This document shows positions 41,101 to 51,687 of a stretch of 64,000 nt of DNA, one piece after another. The translations under genes and the position numbers were made by a program. Source of the DNA: Gracilaria gracilis (lineage: Eukaryota; Rhodophyta; Florideophyceae; Gracilariales; Gracilariaceae). The stretch covers positions 496,001 to 560,000 of the forward strand of contig JARGSG010000218.1 of the NCBI GenBank assembly GCA_030374805.1, given 5' to 3'. Position 1 is the stretch's first letter, and the number at the start of each line of letters is the position of its first letter. Under the pieces are notes generated by a model. It had not been told where the DNA came from, searched no databases, and was given only the letters and a program-made list of their open reading frames with translations.

Positions 41101-41987
41101 CGATATGGCTTCGCATTCTCAGCTGGAGTGATGGAAAGAGGTGCCACATTCACCGGTGGGTCTGACCCAAGCTTTATACGAAAGCAATCTCGGTAATGTT
41201 TCAGCAGTGCGGACAACTTTTCCTGGCCGCTTGAGGACATTCCGTTGCTCTTCGCTTCGGATTGAATCTTTGCGAAAGCCTGATCGATAGATTCCTTGGT
41301 GTCTGTTCCGATGCCTGCCGCAAGGCACTCTGGTAATTCAATCGGATCGTCGTCTGCACTCATGTACGACAGTCCCTGATACTTCGCTGGAGCAAGTTTG
41401 ACACGCTTAATGTCCAGATCCTGCACGTGCTTGTCGTGTATCTCGTCCCTGACACGGGCGAGGTGTTCTCCAAGATTGAACCCGATTGAGTTAAGGAACG
41501 GGCGACCAAGTAGAATCTCGTCCATTTGCTGTTCGACGACAAAGAACTCAACACCACGCACCCTAACCGGAATGTTCGATCCGGGGAGGAATATTGTGAC
41601 AGAGAGTATTACGGTATGAGTTGCGTGGGCGGTGGGTCCGTGATCGTTCTTGAAGGCGCCTTCTAAAAGTAAGGGCTTGTCAAGAACCTTCACTTGCAGG
41701 CCGGAAATTGTAGACGTGAGCTTGTTGTAAACGTCTTTGTCAATTGCGCTGAAATCAGCACCTGAATCCCCGAGTGACACGTCGAACAGCTTGTTCTCGA
41801 GAGCCACGCGAAAACGGCTTTCGCTTGCATCGGGAGAATTTGGACTGTTAGAAGCTGTAGCTTTGACACTCTTTGCCCTCTTCCTCTCGCTTTTGCCGTA
41901 GTGCCTTTCAAACAACTCTCGTTTCAATTCCGGAGTCGTGTTAGGGCAGTCCTTCAGACGATGTACCCCTTCGCAACGTTCGTTCAA
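38178..41987 (-). CDS. gypsy-2 Pol polyprotein with chromodomain
   Basis: Open frame of at least 1269 codons; it extends upstream in the same frame through a Ser/Lys-rich stretch. A C-x4-C-x3-H-x4-C zinc knuckle spans the start (CLNERCEGVHRLKDC). Protease GDSGAD near residue 73. Reverse transcriptase with QWLDDFLLY near 449 (Trp where Tyr is usual in YxDD). RNase H with FTDASD near 608. Integrase HTGHGGHR and paired Cys near 827-860, catalytic Asp, Asp, Glu in HFDFCYM, VSDRGSHF and NGTVEVVCRE near 899, 954 and 992. C-terminal chromodomain with DRFEDIRRKKGTVELLVKWR near 1195-1250. No stop or frameshift inside. Confidence 0.93.
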   Translation of the reverse strand: MNERCEGVHRLKDCPNTTPELKRELFERHYGKSERKRAKSVKATASNSPNSPDASESRFRVALENKLFDVSLGDSGADFSAIDKDVYNKLTSTISGLQVKVLDKPLLLEGAFKNDHGPTAHATHTVILSVTIFLPGSNIPVRVRGVEFFVVEQQMDEILLGRPFLNSIGFNLGEHLARVRDEIHDKHVQDLDIKRVKLAPAKYQGLSYMSADDDPIELPECLAAGIGTDTKESIDQAFAKIQSEAKSNGMSSSGQEKLSALLKHYRDCFRIKLGSDPPVNVAPLSITPAENAKPYRSPQRRYAPQQRNFLIQSIRELEAIGAIYKNPSARWASPALAVPKPGSTKLRFTVDLRGPNARTVPIQSAMPHLESLFQDVTGSKCFANIDLAHGYWQVPLSEESQEMMSIQTPIGVYSSKRLLQGGSDSGNHFQAVLAEKFDGRVDKMIQWLDDFLLYAGNEDELFANLEAFLTVCQQIGLKIHAEKTTLFAREVQFCGRIISSTGIQYHPRHYEALVGMRKPTFASELQQFVCATNWMRNAIPAYSKRIALLHQLLESCYASVGKRTKRSLSNLSITDSWSAEHDSAFADIKQQLSASVQLAHPKEHHDLCLFTDASDTHWAAVLTQVPSKDRRRAIHEQRHEPLCFLSGSFSGSAANWSVPEKEGFAIVESMCRLDYLVIGREVNIFTDHANLVYLYDPYGRNPGIPRQTANKLMRWAIKLSAFRYVVEHLPGEFNVWADMLTRWAVNPKRTVDALKVLRVKALMVAPINPGTNANLDWPSLEDIRKVQSVSKELHPMGFRKARNGIRDSRDILWIPTNSDLLKLRIVIAAHTGHGGHRSSNVTLTTIKAYFYWKGMNEDVKSFVKTCIHCLCTAPAKTIARPLGHALHAEQPNELLHFDFCYMSPAEDDFLYVLVLKDDHSGYVWLVPTTETTAHVVAQELIRWFAAFGVVTNWVSDRGSHFKNEVVRHLKDKTKSSHHFTLAYCPWSNGTVEVVCRELFRACRALLSEYQLPHNCWPSILPVVQSVLNSSILERLGNRCPLTVFTGHQQDTPLAAISKKVDGTRRIISPENIHATQLRNIESMQRAFLEMHKDVSARSTKKRQKAVESHNRKVNVRPVNFAEGDFVLRGVLQRERSRKPSLKWIGPYRVVECRSEYIFVVESLMDGGKLEVHGRRLQFFRNKDYEVTEELRNYLSYQQGELLVVDRFEDIRRKKGTVELLVKWRGFSDEETDWVTLSSLRDDVPALVKEYLEDVSETGTNRQRNIAVTL

Positions 41988-42792
41988 GCAGGGTTCTGAC
42001 CATTCCGATTGTTTGCGCTTCTCGGGACGACGAGCCCCCGCGCTGTGGTCCGAACTGTTGTTCCTGCTCTGCTTCGCAGTCTTCGCAGAAGACGGCTGCT
42101 TACGAGAAGAACTGTCACGAAGTTGTTTGGCTCTCTGAGGGTGAACTCGAGACCAGTGCTGCCTCCGTCAAGGTGATCTCTAAGGCGATGTTGGCTACTT
42201 CGTCTTTGAATAACCTGATATCGGAGAGCTGCTTCTTTGTCCAGCCGCGGCGTAGCATCTTGATCCTTTTCCTTCAAGACATCGGGCTGAAACTTGTTTC
42301 ACAAGCCGATCTAAGAACTTCTTATGCCATATCAGTGTCCATCAGTACCTCTGACGCATTGTTTCTCGTCGAGTGAGGTGATGACCTGAATGACGAAGTT
42401 GACCACACCACCAGACGGATCCTCCCTTGTTTGGTTGTGAACGATACATTACGTAACGCGGCGTCGATGCGTTCTGAAAGATCCTTGGCGTGAGACGTGG
42501 AAGCCGTGTTCTAAACCACGACTTTACGTCTTCAGCAGTTGCTTCCTCGACGGTGGTTGCGTCTCCGATCTCTCCCATGAGACAGAGAGCATGGAGCGTA
42601 GGAAGACTCCATGCAATCTTTGATAGAAGCAACTGAAAGCTTGGCGGATTCGTCTCGATCTTTGTTGATGTCGTCCACTTTCGCCCTGTACGCTGCATAC
42701 GCCGTCTCAAACTTGATTAACGATGGTTGATCGACAGATTTCAACAACGGTGGTTGAATAACCGACACAACACCGTAGTTCGAGGTGGCCAT
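41988..42792 (-). pseudogene. gypsy-2 Gag, frames disrupted
   Basis: ATG 42792 starts MATSNYGVVSVIQPPLLKSV and continues to about 42600, where the likely continuation (LHALCLMGEIGDATTVEEA, DVKSWFRTRLPRL) is in another frame. Past about 42450 the frame changes again before joining the Pol frame upstream of the zinc knuckle. Because the LTRs look identical, either very recent mutations, sequence errors or short introns must explain the breaks; I found no convincing intron. Confidence 0.6.
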
Positions 42793-42853
42793 GACAGTTC
42801 GAATTATTTGCACTCGGCTACGACACTCCTACTCTTTCGAAATCAAAGCGCTT

Positions 42854-43220
42854 TGTTGACGGACGTCGGGCCGAGACAGACAAGGAAGGACGGGACGGAG
42901 GACCGGTGGGTTGAATAGAGGAGAGGAGAACAAACAAAGGGCACACCCGCGAAGCTTGAGTTCGTTCTTTCGTGGGTTGCCTCCCGCAGAGCGAGAGGCT
43001 TTTATGCGCACCACTCGACTCTCAGTTGTCTGCTGAGAGCACAAGATTGTATATTGTAGAAACTACGAAGACCATTACGCTTGACTAGGCACAGTACTGA
43101 ATTGTCGTCAGAAGGTCATAAATCAGATGCTGACTGCATATGCAGCACCTACATGGCACTGTATACTTCGTTACAGAGAATTCAACCCGACCAGGCAACG
43201 GTGCTGTACAATAGACAACA
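42854..43220 (-). repeat. 5' LTR of gypsy-2
   Basis: 367 bp, no difference found from the left copy. It is followed by the ACGAT duplication. Confidence 0.95.
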
Positions 43221-43440
43221 ACGATCTGATCTTGGTGATCTGGCAGATCTTCTGCACTGGGGGTCTGAGCCTGGTGATTTGGCAGGTTCTCTGCACTTGA
43301 GTATTTGTACGAGACAGTTCGACCGTCCACGAAGAACGTCGAACTCTCTACTCGCGATCCGCTTCTGGCTTGGTCGCGCCCGCGTCGGTTTCGCCTTCGT
43401 CGCTCTTGCGTCCGCTTGTTCCTCACTCTAGTTTTTTTTA
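43221..43440 (-). repeat. Right flank of gypsy-2: dispersed repeat, right portion
   Basis: 43223-43309 matches 10895-10981 in reverse complement, ungapped, 69 of 87 by my count. It contains an internal about 36-bp tandem duplication encoding LP.H.AQ.PSAE/LPDHQDQ. Together with 37700-37771 it reconstitutes the pre-insertion site. Confidence 0.6.
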
Positions 43441-43627
43441 CACTAAAGATCTCAAGAGATAGTTCTACAGAGATACGCGTACGAAGTCAATAATATGATT
43501 GTGTTTTACATGGCTTTCGTTTAGTCCTGTGTATGTGAATGAGGGCTACGTGATCTACTTTCGCCCTTTCATGAGTAGAGTTGTAGCAAAGCGAAAACGA
43601 GACTTAAACATAGGTTTAGTGGCGAGA

Positions 43628-44176
43628 CTAAAGTGAAGAAGTGTCATCTCCTTGTCGGCAGCCAATCACTGTCGTTACCATTATTGCATCATTAAACACA
43701 AACACAGCAACCGCTCCGTCGAAGTAGGTCTGAGAGTTCCCAGAAGGGCAATACATCGACTTACGACGGTAGAGATTCCGCATGTTAATTCCTCGTTCAC
43801 TTGCTTCATCCAGGCCCATAGACATTGCTTCAAATGCAATAGGGTTCGGAGCAGAAGTCCTAATAATGAAAGAAGTTGAGTATGTATTCGGGAGGTCTAC
43901 ATCCCATATAAATCTTCTACGTCGAAGCTGCTTAGAGGATAACTCCAATGCGACGCCATTTAGACAAGACGACCATCTCAGTGATTCCCGATTCTTTTCA
44001 TTCCGAAACGCATTCAGGTCATCGAAAGCATCTCTATCTATCATTAAGTCCCTCTCATAATGAGGTGCGTTTTGGAAATTGAAAGGAAACCTGGCACTGC
44101 CAAGCTCTTCCGCGAAATAGAAAGTCACAGAAGGTCGAGCACTTCTGTTTGTTCCAGACCTAGAAGCAGAGGCCAT
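43628..44176 (-). CDS. Hypothetical protein
   Basis: 182 residues from ATG 44176 (the frame is open to a TTG at 44200). Composition is protein-like throughout: a polar Arg/Ser start, then VTFYFAEELGSARFPFNF, a charged stretch around DRDAFDDLNAFRNEKNRE, and a hydrophobic C-terminal segment (FDGAVAVFVFNDAIMVTTVIG). No signal peptide or recognised domain. It lies between gypsy-2 and the disrupted secreted-protein gene. Frame integrity over 183 codons in moderately GC-rich DNA is the main support. Confidence 0.4.
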   Translation of the reverse strand: MASASRSGTNRSARPSVTFYFAEELGSARFPFNFQNAPHYERDLMIDRDAFDDLNAFRNEKNRESLRWSSCLNGVALELSSKQLRRRRFIWDVDLPNTYSTSFIIRTSAPNPIAFEAMSMGLDEASERGINMRNLYRRKSMYCPSGNSQTYFDGAVAVFVFNDAIMVTTVIGCRQGDDTSSL

Positions 44177-44200
44177 GCGGTTCCTTCTGAACACGTTCAA

Positions 44201-45934
44201 GGGCTAACGTATGAAGCTGGTGAGAAGATATCGTCGTATTCCTATTTTGTACGTGCTTGACGGGGAAGCACGCGTATTCTCTACTGAAAGCGTTCGAAGA
44301 TGTGAGGAAATAAAGTATAAATATGAGTACAATAAGCCTCGTGCCTTTTCTGGTTGTGCGTATTGACCAATATCCACTTAAGCTTTTCGGATCAGGATGA
44401 CTAGATGACTACTTGCAGTGTCAGCGAGCGCCAGTTGGCAAACACTCCCAGTACTTCAACAGCCCCAATCCTATGCTTCCAAGCAAGCACACGAGCGACC
44501 ATAACTCAGGTGGTGAGCACTGTGTGCACTTTTTCGGCAAGACAGCGACGTTTCAGTCCAGTCCACTGTCACCCCCCTAACTCAGTACACTGCTTCACTT
44601 GAAATTTCCTTCGTAGAACTTGTTACTTTTGGAGCTTCTTGGACAACCAATGGTGAAGAACATCACTATACACAAGAATAAAAGTTATTGGCTGAGCTGC
44701 TATACAAGAGAACAAAAGCCTCTTTACAAAAGACGCAAATCGTTCACAGAAGGGCTCATTACTAATCTCAAGATACTCCAAAAGGTGTTAATTCGAGAAA
44801 TTCTAGGTTGGTTAGGCTTAGAAACCTGTTGGTCATGATGCTGATATATATGAAACATAATGCAGAATAGACGGTTTTGTAGAGTTTTGCTGTACAAAAA
44901 CAAATAATCTATACGTGTAGAACAGGTCGTCGCACAGGCCATTCCTGTTGCACCCAGACATTCTGCGTCGCGCGCCTGGCTGTGCTGCGATTACATGCTT
45001 TCCGTTCTGCAAACAAACTGCTGGCGGACCTCGTTGCGCTTCTGCTTTACCTTGCGAAGAGGGGGAATTGCAATGTGCGCCGAACAGTACAAAGCGTCTT
45101 CTATCTCGTCTCCACGGTGCGTACCGATGCTATTCTGGATTGTTTCCACCTTCTTAACTAGCCTCATCCGTTCTTCAATCTCGTTGTATGAAGTGCCTGT
45201 TACAATGAATACGCTCGCTCGAACCTCAAGAAACTAAATTTGAACTGGTTGGACTGCAAATATTGCTGGGGAAGGTCTTCCTGCTGTTGATGGACTGTAG
45301 CTACACAAATAAAAGAGAGCATTCTCCCAACGAAGATATGCTAGTTTGTCACGTATCATAGTGTCGGGCTCAAAAGGTGAGCCGAGGCAAAATGAACCGG
45401 TGGACACAGATTCCAGCGTTATTTCGATATTGGACTTCAAACGCTGGACACGCCCACAAAATTTGTAACAAATTGCCACACTCATTGTGTTCAATTTAAT
45501 TGAACACAATGAGTGTGGCAATTTGTTTTCTGTAAACGTAAGCATCGTTGTACGTGTTAGCAACGTGTGCTTCGGGGACAGGGCCGCCTTCCGTTCACCT
45601 GCTGTGAGCACACCTCTACTTGGCATCGAACAGCAATGCCTCCGAAACGGATTAGATCACAACTGCGCGTCCTCGTTTCACAACCGCTACCAAACCATGG
45701 AGCTGCCATCGTTCCCACACAGCTCTTTCTGTTCTCGCTTCCACTCCTTCTCTATCTTCTCGGAAGCGATCGCTGCGTTTCTCAAGTGGAGCTGCTCGCT
45801 TCACTGCTCGTCACCTCTGAGAACTTGAGAAATACATGCCCATCATTCGAAATGCACGCCGGCCGTTGGGGCAACATACTCAGTGAATATCGTCATGCTA
45901 CCAACCGTACGCCCTCCATTTGTTTCGCAGTGCC
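44201..45934. other. Intergenic with a perfect inverted repeat
   Basis: No gene supported. The plus-strand frame from ATG 45636 runs through the next promoter and signal-peptide region and is probably spurious. The inverted repeat at 45467-45527 is listed separately. Confidence 0.4.
45467..45527. repeat. Perfect 30-bp inverted repeat
   Basis: Two exactly complementary 30-base arms, 45467-45496 and 45498-45527, separated by a single T. It would form a long hairpin or cruciform. Flanking sequence is not inverted-repeated beyond the arms. Confidence 0.9.
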
Positions 45935-45942
45935 TATAAAAG
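45935..45942 (+). promoter_or_regulatory. TATA box of the 46049 gene
   Basis: TATAAAAG 107 bp before the ATG at 46049. Confidence 0.55.
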
Positions 45943-46048
45943 GCGCTCGCTCACATTGTTGTCCACCAACAATCCCAATTCACCCAACCCAAGCTTTGTC
46001 CGGCAAATCAGACCACTCATTCGGCGGCTCCCAACAAAGACGAGAATC

Positions 46049-47721
46049 ATGCACACATTTTGGTTTGTTCTACCCTTCTCCCTTCTCAGTCTCGTCGTCG
46101 CCACTTCCTGGTTGCACCGCAGCGTACCATTATTCCTACGAGCACATTCAACGCTTCCGAATCACGTACTCCGCGCTTGTTGCAATTCACAGCCGAGTTG
46201 AAGTGGCCAATCATTCTATTCGACCAAATGGAAGAAGATCTCGTCCGCATTGTGTCCTGCATTCGTAATGCCTCCACGCTCAAAAACGCAGTCACGCTGC
46301 AGGGGCTCAACCTCAACCGCTCTGACTTTGGACAAGGCGCGGTCTTTGTCATCGACGTTTTCGACTGGAAACGTAATTGCGCTCCGGTTGAGCATGTGCT
46401 CACTATTGATCCGAATGATGACGTCATCTTTTTCGTGATTGACGCCGTTATTGCGTCGAAGCCTCTCCTTTCTTTGCAGATGACCGTTACCTCTGGATCG
46501 GAGGTTGTCCCGCATGTTGACATCGAAGTCGGTCAGCAGTTACCTTCTTCCATCACGCTTCTGAACAAGGTGATCTTTGATGTCGATGCCTCGCACGAAG
46601 CTACAAATTTACTTCTCCACCGAATGATTGATCTAGTAGAAATCGATCCATCCAAGCCCAGAATGGTTAGAAGATATAAATTTGGCCTGTTGCTTGGGTC
46701 AAAATGGATCTAAAAGTCTCCACGTCGGTGGGAGTATCTAGATTTAGTCTCCATCGATCCGCTAATAGCGAGTTTAAATGGGAACAGTTTCTCAACGCAA
46801 GACTTGAGGGATCGCTGGAAGCAACAACGAAAGCGAGATTTCGACGAAGCGGCGAACTTTTCACTCGCCAACCTCTTCCATATTTTGATGGATCTGTCAC
46901 GGTTCCGTTTGTTGGCCGTGCCCAAGTGGGGGGATTTGGAAAAGTCGAATGGATGCTGGACGCGGATATTGATGTTGGCACACACGCAAAATTTGATTGC
47001 TCGCAGGACATGCAACATATTGTGAAGCTGGAAACAACGACATGGGAAGTGACAGCTCGTCGACCTCGCGATTATGAAACCCTCCTTTTTAAGAGTGCGT
47101 CTGTTTCTTTCGTCGAGCAGAGTGCGAAGAAAGGTTTCAGTGGCTTCTTCGTGATACGCCCTGCTGTTGGGCTTTCGTACGAAGATTTCAGCACGGATTT
47201 CGAAACAGATACTGGTGCATACGTCGGCTTGCAAGCCACGACATCAGCGCGGCAGCCGCCATTCCATGCGTACAAGGGGCTCGGTTCTACGCTGGGTAAC
47301 TGCCAAGTTTGTCACAAAACAAGAGGCAGTTCGACAGTCGAAACTCTGAACGTCTTCCTGCGCTTACGGAAAGGGGCAGAAGGACTATTTGATATCGACG
47401 CCGCAAGCAACGGAAAGATTTTTGGGTTCCGTTTGTGCTCTTGAAGATGAGACATGTGGAGGTTTTGGAAAGCCATGCGTTCACTGTGTGACGGACTTTG
47501 CATGCCCCCAGGAGTACGAATGTATCCATCGAAAGTGCTTTCTCTTGCTGAAGGGAGGACAGTCGTGTGGTCTTTGTGCCTTTTGCAACACCGGTTTGTG
47601 CCCTTCTGGTATATGTATTCACAGCGCAGTTCATGGGGCAATTAGTACGTCTCTAGGGAGGTTGAGACCTCCTCCCCTTCGCTCCAACAGAAATGTCATG
47701 CATAATCGCGAAGCGAGCTGA
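46049..47721 (+). pseudogene. Cys-rich secreted protein gene with three frame changes
   Basis: A TATA box precedes ATG 46049, which encodes a signal peptide (MHTFWFVLPFSLLSLVVATS). The mature sequence continues in a second frame from about 46120 to 46700 (LLQFTAELKWPIILFDQ, FGQGAVFVIDVFDWKR), a third frame from about 46690 to 47440 (SANSEFKWEQFLNARLEGS, VPFVGRAQVGGFGKVEW, NCQVC), and back to the second frame to 47721 with a Cys-rich end (CVTDFACPQEY, GQSCGLCAFCNTGLC). About 550 residues in all. I looked for short introns at the joins; none fits splice signals and phase well, so indels are favoured, but splicing or sequence errors are not excluded. No family recognised. Confidence 0.6.
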
Positions 47722-50700
47722 AGAGAGCGCCGCGGTGCTCCAGTACTTAAGACTGTGAATTGTTTTCTGCGTTTCTAACGTCAGTGGGTATTTCTATGGT
47801 CTTCTGTTCTGGACCAAGTTGTTGGACCACCATTTGCAACAATGCTTTATTTAAAAAAATATGACAATAAACATTTGGAAGCATATTTATTTAAAAGAGA
47901 GTTTTCTAAATATTGAATATATGAATATATTTGGAAAGTTTTAACAAACGAGCTACAAGTAAATAAATTCCCATAAAACATCATTAGAGAGTTTACGCCT
48001 GAGCAATTCTCGTAAAAATTTTCGTATCCACGGGTTACACGCTCCATACGAGATTTCCCATACGAAATCTCTCAAGCGCACCTTACGCAACGATAATTGT
48101 GGTATACAAGTTAATTTTAATGCGGACAAAAATAACGGGTGCATAGAGTTTGGACAATACTTATCCCGACCATGATAAAACTTTTCAAAAAGTTAACATG
48201 CGAAGAAATATAATCCAATTTTTTCCATTAAGGCCCAGAATTCATTCTGTTGGCCTTTATATCGATAAAAATATGATTTTGTAACATGCAAAAACTAGAC
48301 TAAATGTTGTAGATATTAACACCGAAAACATTAGGGTACCAATGTCTCGCTTTTACCATTTAAAACTAAATATTTGTTTAACTGGCCATATACGTATCAA
48401 CCTTTATATTTAAAACATCCCTCCGCATCAACTGGAAATCTACAAAACAAGAAAGAATTACTCATTCCAGTATTTACTTTCAAAATTATTTGCGAGCCAA
48501 GGTAATTCACAGGCGCCACATATTGAATAGAATTACATTTACATACGAAAATATTACAGGAATCATGATCCCGAATTCTAGAACTTACAAAAGCAAATCA
48601 TCAGAAGGTCGACGCCAACTTCGTTTTTCCTTCAGAAATTAGAATCACTTACAGGAATTATATTTAATTGGAAAAGTACAAATTAAAAACCATTGAATAC
48701 AAAAGAGCAGTTTATTAAATCAAATACAACTACTATAAAGAAACATGTTACTATTATTGTGTTGACTAAAAACCGTCATATATGCTGGAATAAAAGGAAG
48801 CGACGCTAGAGTACTCACTGTCCCAAGGGTTTTATCCTCACATATATGCCTCCATGTTTTATTCCGACCAAAATACCAAGAAAAAATCTCCCAATTCAAA
48901 CGTATAAAGAGATATTATTGCATCGTTTTGAACAAGAAACTCGGATACATTTTCCCAAAACTGTAACAGCCATCAAAATGCAAATGGCCTGAAGGGTTAG
49001 AGAACTACATCTTTTCCCCGCATATGGTCCGGCGCCAGTATATTAGACGTCTTCAATTGCGAAAAAGCAAAGCAAATCAAAACTAGAAACCTCCTTTTGA
49101 AATCACTATTTGTTTTTTTGGATCTTGAGAAGACCCTGTTCAAATTACGCCATTTATTCATTTCAGCGTTTCATAATACTTTTCATTCTAATGAATCTCT
49201 GCGAATAACCGGTTTAGTGTACTAAACTGGAAATAAGCTAATTCGGACACTAAAATTGCATGTTAATTTTCTTTCATGGCTTCTTCCGTTCAACTGCTTT
49301 GCAATCGGTAGTATTCTGTGGCACATTGAGAAATGGAAATGTTTTAATTTTATCCGTTACTTCTGAGCAAAACTTATTGTTTTTTAAGCAAAGCATCAAT
49401 GCCGGTTTGATTCACGGTTGTTGTCTTCTTTGTCGAACGAAAGCTTAAAATATAATCTACCTTCTGTAACTTATTGCTTATTGTTGCCAGAGTCTTATGA
49501 AAATGTATAACTATATATAACGGATCCTATCTTGGTTTGTTATGCACCTTAATCTAATCAACGCAAAGACTATATTGTTATTTTTATGTAGGAATCGTGA
49601 TGTGTGTTTCTATTTTATCTTTTGTTTTTGCTAAAGAATGGCGAGTTTAAAGTCGAAATAAGCTGGTGTTGTAGAATTTGTTCTTTGGGTTTTGCAAAAA
49701 GTATTTGTTTTTGTGCCCTTTTTTTAAATTTTAAGGTAAACAAAATGCTGTTTTATACTTTTGAAATACGTTTGTTTGTTGTATGTACGTTTTGTCTAGA
49801 TTCTATAATTTTGAGTTTGCCTGTAACAATCAGTCAACAGTTTGAACTGTTATGCCCATAATGTTTTTGGTAAGATTTTGGTTGAGTATTTAGGCAGAAA
49901 TACCATAGATCTAACGCTTTGAAAGATGTTTATGTTAAGTTTTTTTTCATGCTAAGTTTGGCAAATTTCCGGATGTTCTTTAGAATTTAGGTGAGTATAG
50001 GTTCTACCGATATATCTCGCGTTGCCCAAGAAGCCTAATTTTTGAGATTTGTTGTAAGATTTAAATGTGGTCACTGTAGCGGAGTTTTGGAAATAATGTT
50101 AAGGAAAAGCAGATACTCTAACGACTCTCTTGGTGTAACTCTGACATTGCTGTTTCATAACCTACGGACCAGCAATGTCAGATTTGCACCACGAGAGTTT
50201 CGTAGGAATCGAGGTTCCTACGAGAATTCGTACGCGATTCTCGTACACTTCGTAGCCACGAAGGACAGGTTGGCACCCTGTCACTTCTGTCTACCATATT
50301 TGTACGAGAATTACTCTTGCGTAAACTCTCTATTGTCGAAAACACCGTCTGCGACGTAATTTCCGATGTTGAGAGATCAACCCAACCAATATTTTTGTTA
50401 ACGCTGCTTGGAAAAAACCGCATCCAGTGGACACACTAATCTTTATCCATACCTCCCCAAGAGTTCATGCTTTGCTTGCCATGATCTTTCTTTTCAGGAT
50501 GAGCCAGGTCAGCCGTCTTGCAAACGATGCTCACCAAAAGGCGCGAAATTATTCCTTACCCAATGTTCAATGCCATGTCTGTGAGTTTCCGTTGTGCGTC
50601 ATGGACAGGAGATGTAAAGTGTGTCCAAAGGGCCGATTTCCAGTCTCCATTATATTGCTCTCATTAGCCATATGTAGTCACTTTGAATCATCAACATTCT

Positions 50701-51687
50701 AGTAATTAAAGTACAATCATTCAAGCGTTTGCAACAATTGCAATGTAGTGGATTCTACAGATCTTTGCATTCAGCTTGCGGCGATTTAGAGGCAAATCAA
50801 CAGCACGAAGTATTGCTTTGCGAGCCGTTTCGTCACCACGGAGAACGACAGTTAGGGGAGCGAACTCATTCAGAGAAGAATTAGGAACTATATCAAAGTC
50901 GTTTTTGTGCCGTGTGTTTTTTATTGATCATCGGATATTAACCATTTTGCGCATCTCAAACGCTTGCAAGATTACGCTGCAACTTCTTTGTCTACAAATC
51001 TCATTCTCTTTGCCCGAGATTTTCCAGAAGACCCTGTTCATCACGACAGGCTTCGAGGATGACGACTGTACTGACCATCTTCCAAACTAATAGCCGTGCT
51101 GCATATCCACGAGGAGAGGTCAAGACTTGATAGACCTTACAATTTTAGAACACAGAGCAACCCCGACTATTCGATATTTGTAGGTAACACACTTTGAATT
51201 TGAAAATTTGCAATCTCTTTGGGATCTAAACTGTGTTTTATTGAAGTGGATCCATTTGGAATTGAGAATAGCCAATAATTGGGCCACACGTTGGGGACAG
51301 GCTGGTACGCCGCACGCCTCGTTTCGGATCGATAGGAAGGCCCTGAGCGGCCTTGTCCTCCTCCGACGTGTGTTGTCCACCAATGACAGCGAATCCCGAT
51401 TGGCAGCAGCAAAACGGGGTGATCTCTAATGGTTATGGCACGTGTCAATTATATCGACCGAGTGTTCAAACGAGCTGCCTGTAGCCACGTTCCACTTGTC
51501 ATCAGTGTATGTGATCTGGATCTCCGTATCGCGACCGTTGGCCAACATGCTGTTTCCGGTATGTACAAAGGTACAACGGTATCTACCGTTGTACCAACGG
51601 TAGATAAATACCGTGGGCGTTCGTAGTTCTACCACTGCAGCGAAACGCCTCTCACCGTGTTGCGCTTGGTGCTCATTCTCATCAGTG
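47722..51687. other. Long AT-rich intergenic region
   Basis: Four kilobases without a supportable gene. Frames at 49604-49861, 50042-50359 and 50427-50702 lack start codons, domains or promoters; the last has a Cys cluster (CHVCEFPLC..CKVC) of unknown meaning. 48000-49500 is very AT-rich. Confidence 0.5.
51570..51595. promoter_or_regulatory. Inverted repeat upstream of the RdRP gene
   Basis: 12-bp arms GGTACAACGGTA and TACCGTTGTACC around TC. It lies about 95 bp before the RdRP ATG, where a promoter or leader structure would be. GGTA(C/G)-containing pieces recur nearby (51596-51616). Role unknown. Confidence 0.35.

Larger units (their letters stand above)
37772..43220 (-). mobile_element. 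Complete Ty3/gypsy chromovirus (gypsy-2)
   Basis: A 5449-bp element on the minus strand with 367-bp LTRs (TG..CA) that appear identical by eye, and the 5-bp duplication ACGAT at 37767-37771 and 43221-43225. Pol is open over 1269 codons. Gag is broken by at least two frame changes. The sequence after the 5' LTR (AAGCGCTTTGATTTCG on the minus strand) does not begin TGG, so priming is not by an ordinary tRNA 3' end. It is distant from gypsy-1 in sequence but is also a chromodomain element. Confidence 0.95.

Noticed and set aside
45636..46268. Plus-strand ORF of about 210 codons with a hydrophobic segment
   Set aside because: It runs through the TATA box and signal-peptide start of the next gene in another frame, and its second half is low-complexity Ser/Pro/His-rich.
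46624..46770. Short intron joining the second and third frames of the secreted-protein gene
   Set aside because: Candidate donors and acceptors give either the wrong phase or poor splice sites (for example GTTGCT), so no intron is claimed.
51613..51687. Longer N-terminus of the RdRP
   Set aside because: The upstream extension starts at GTG and has no ATG; ATG 51688 opens the basic N-terminus.
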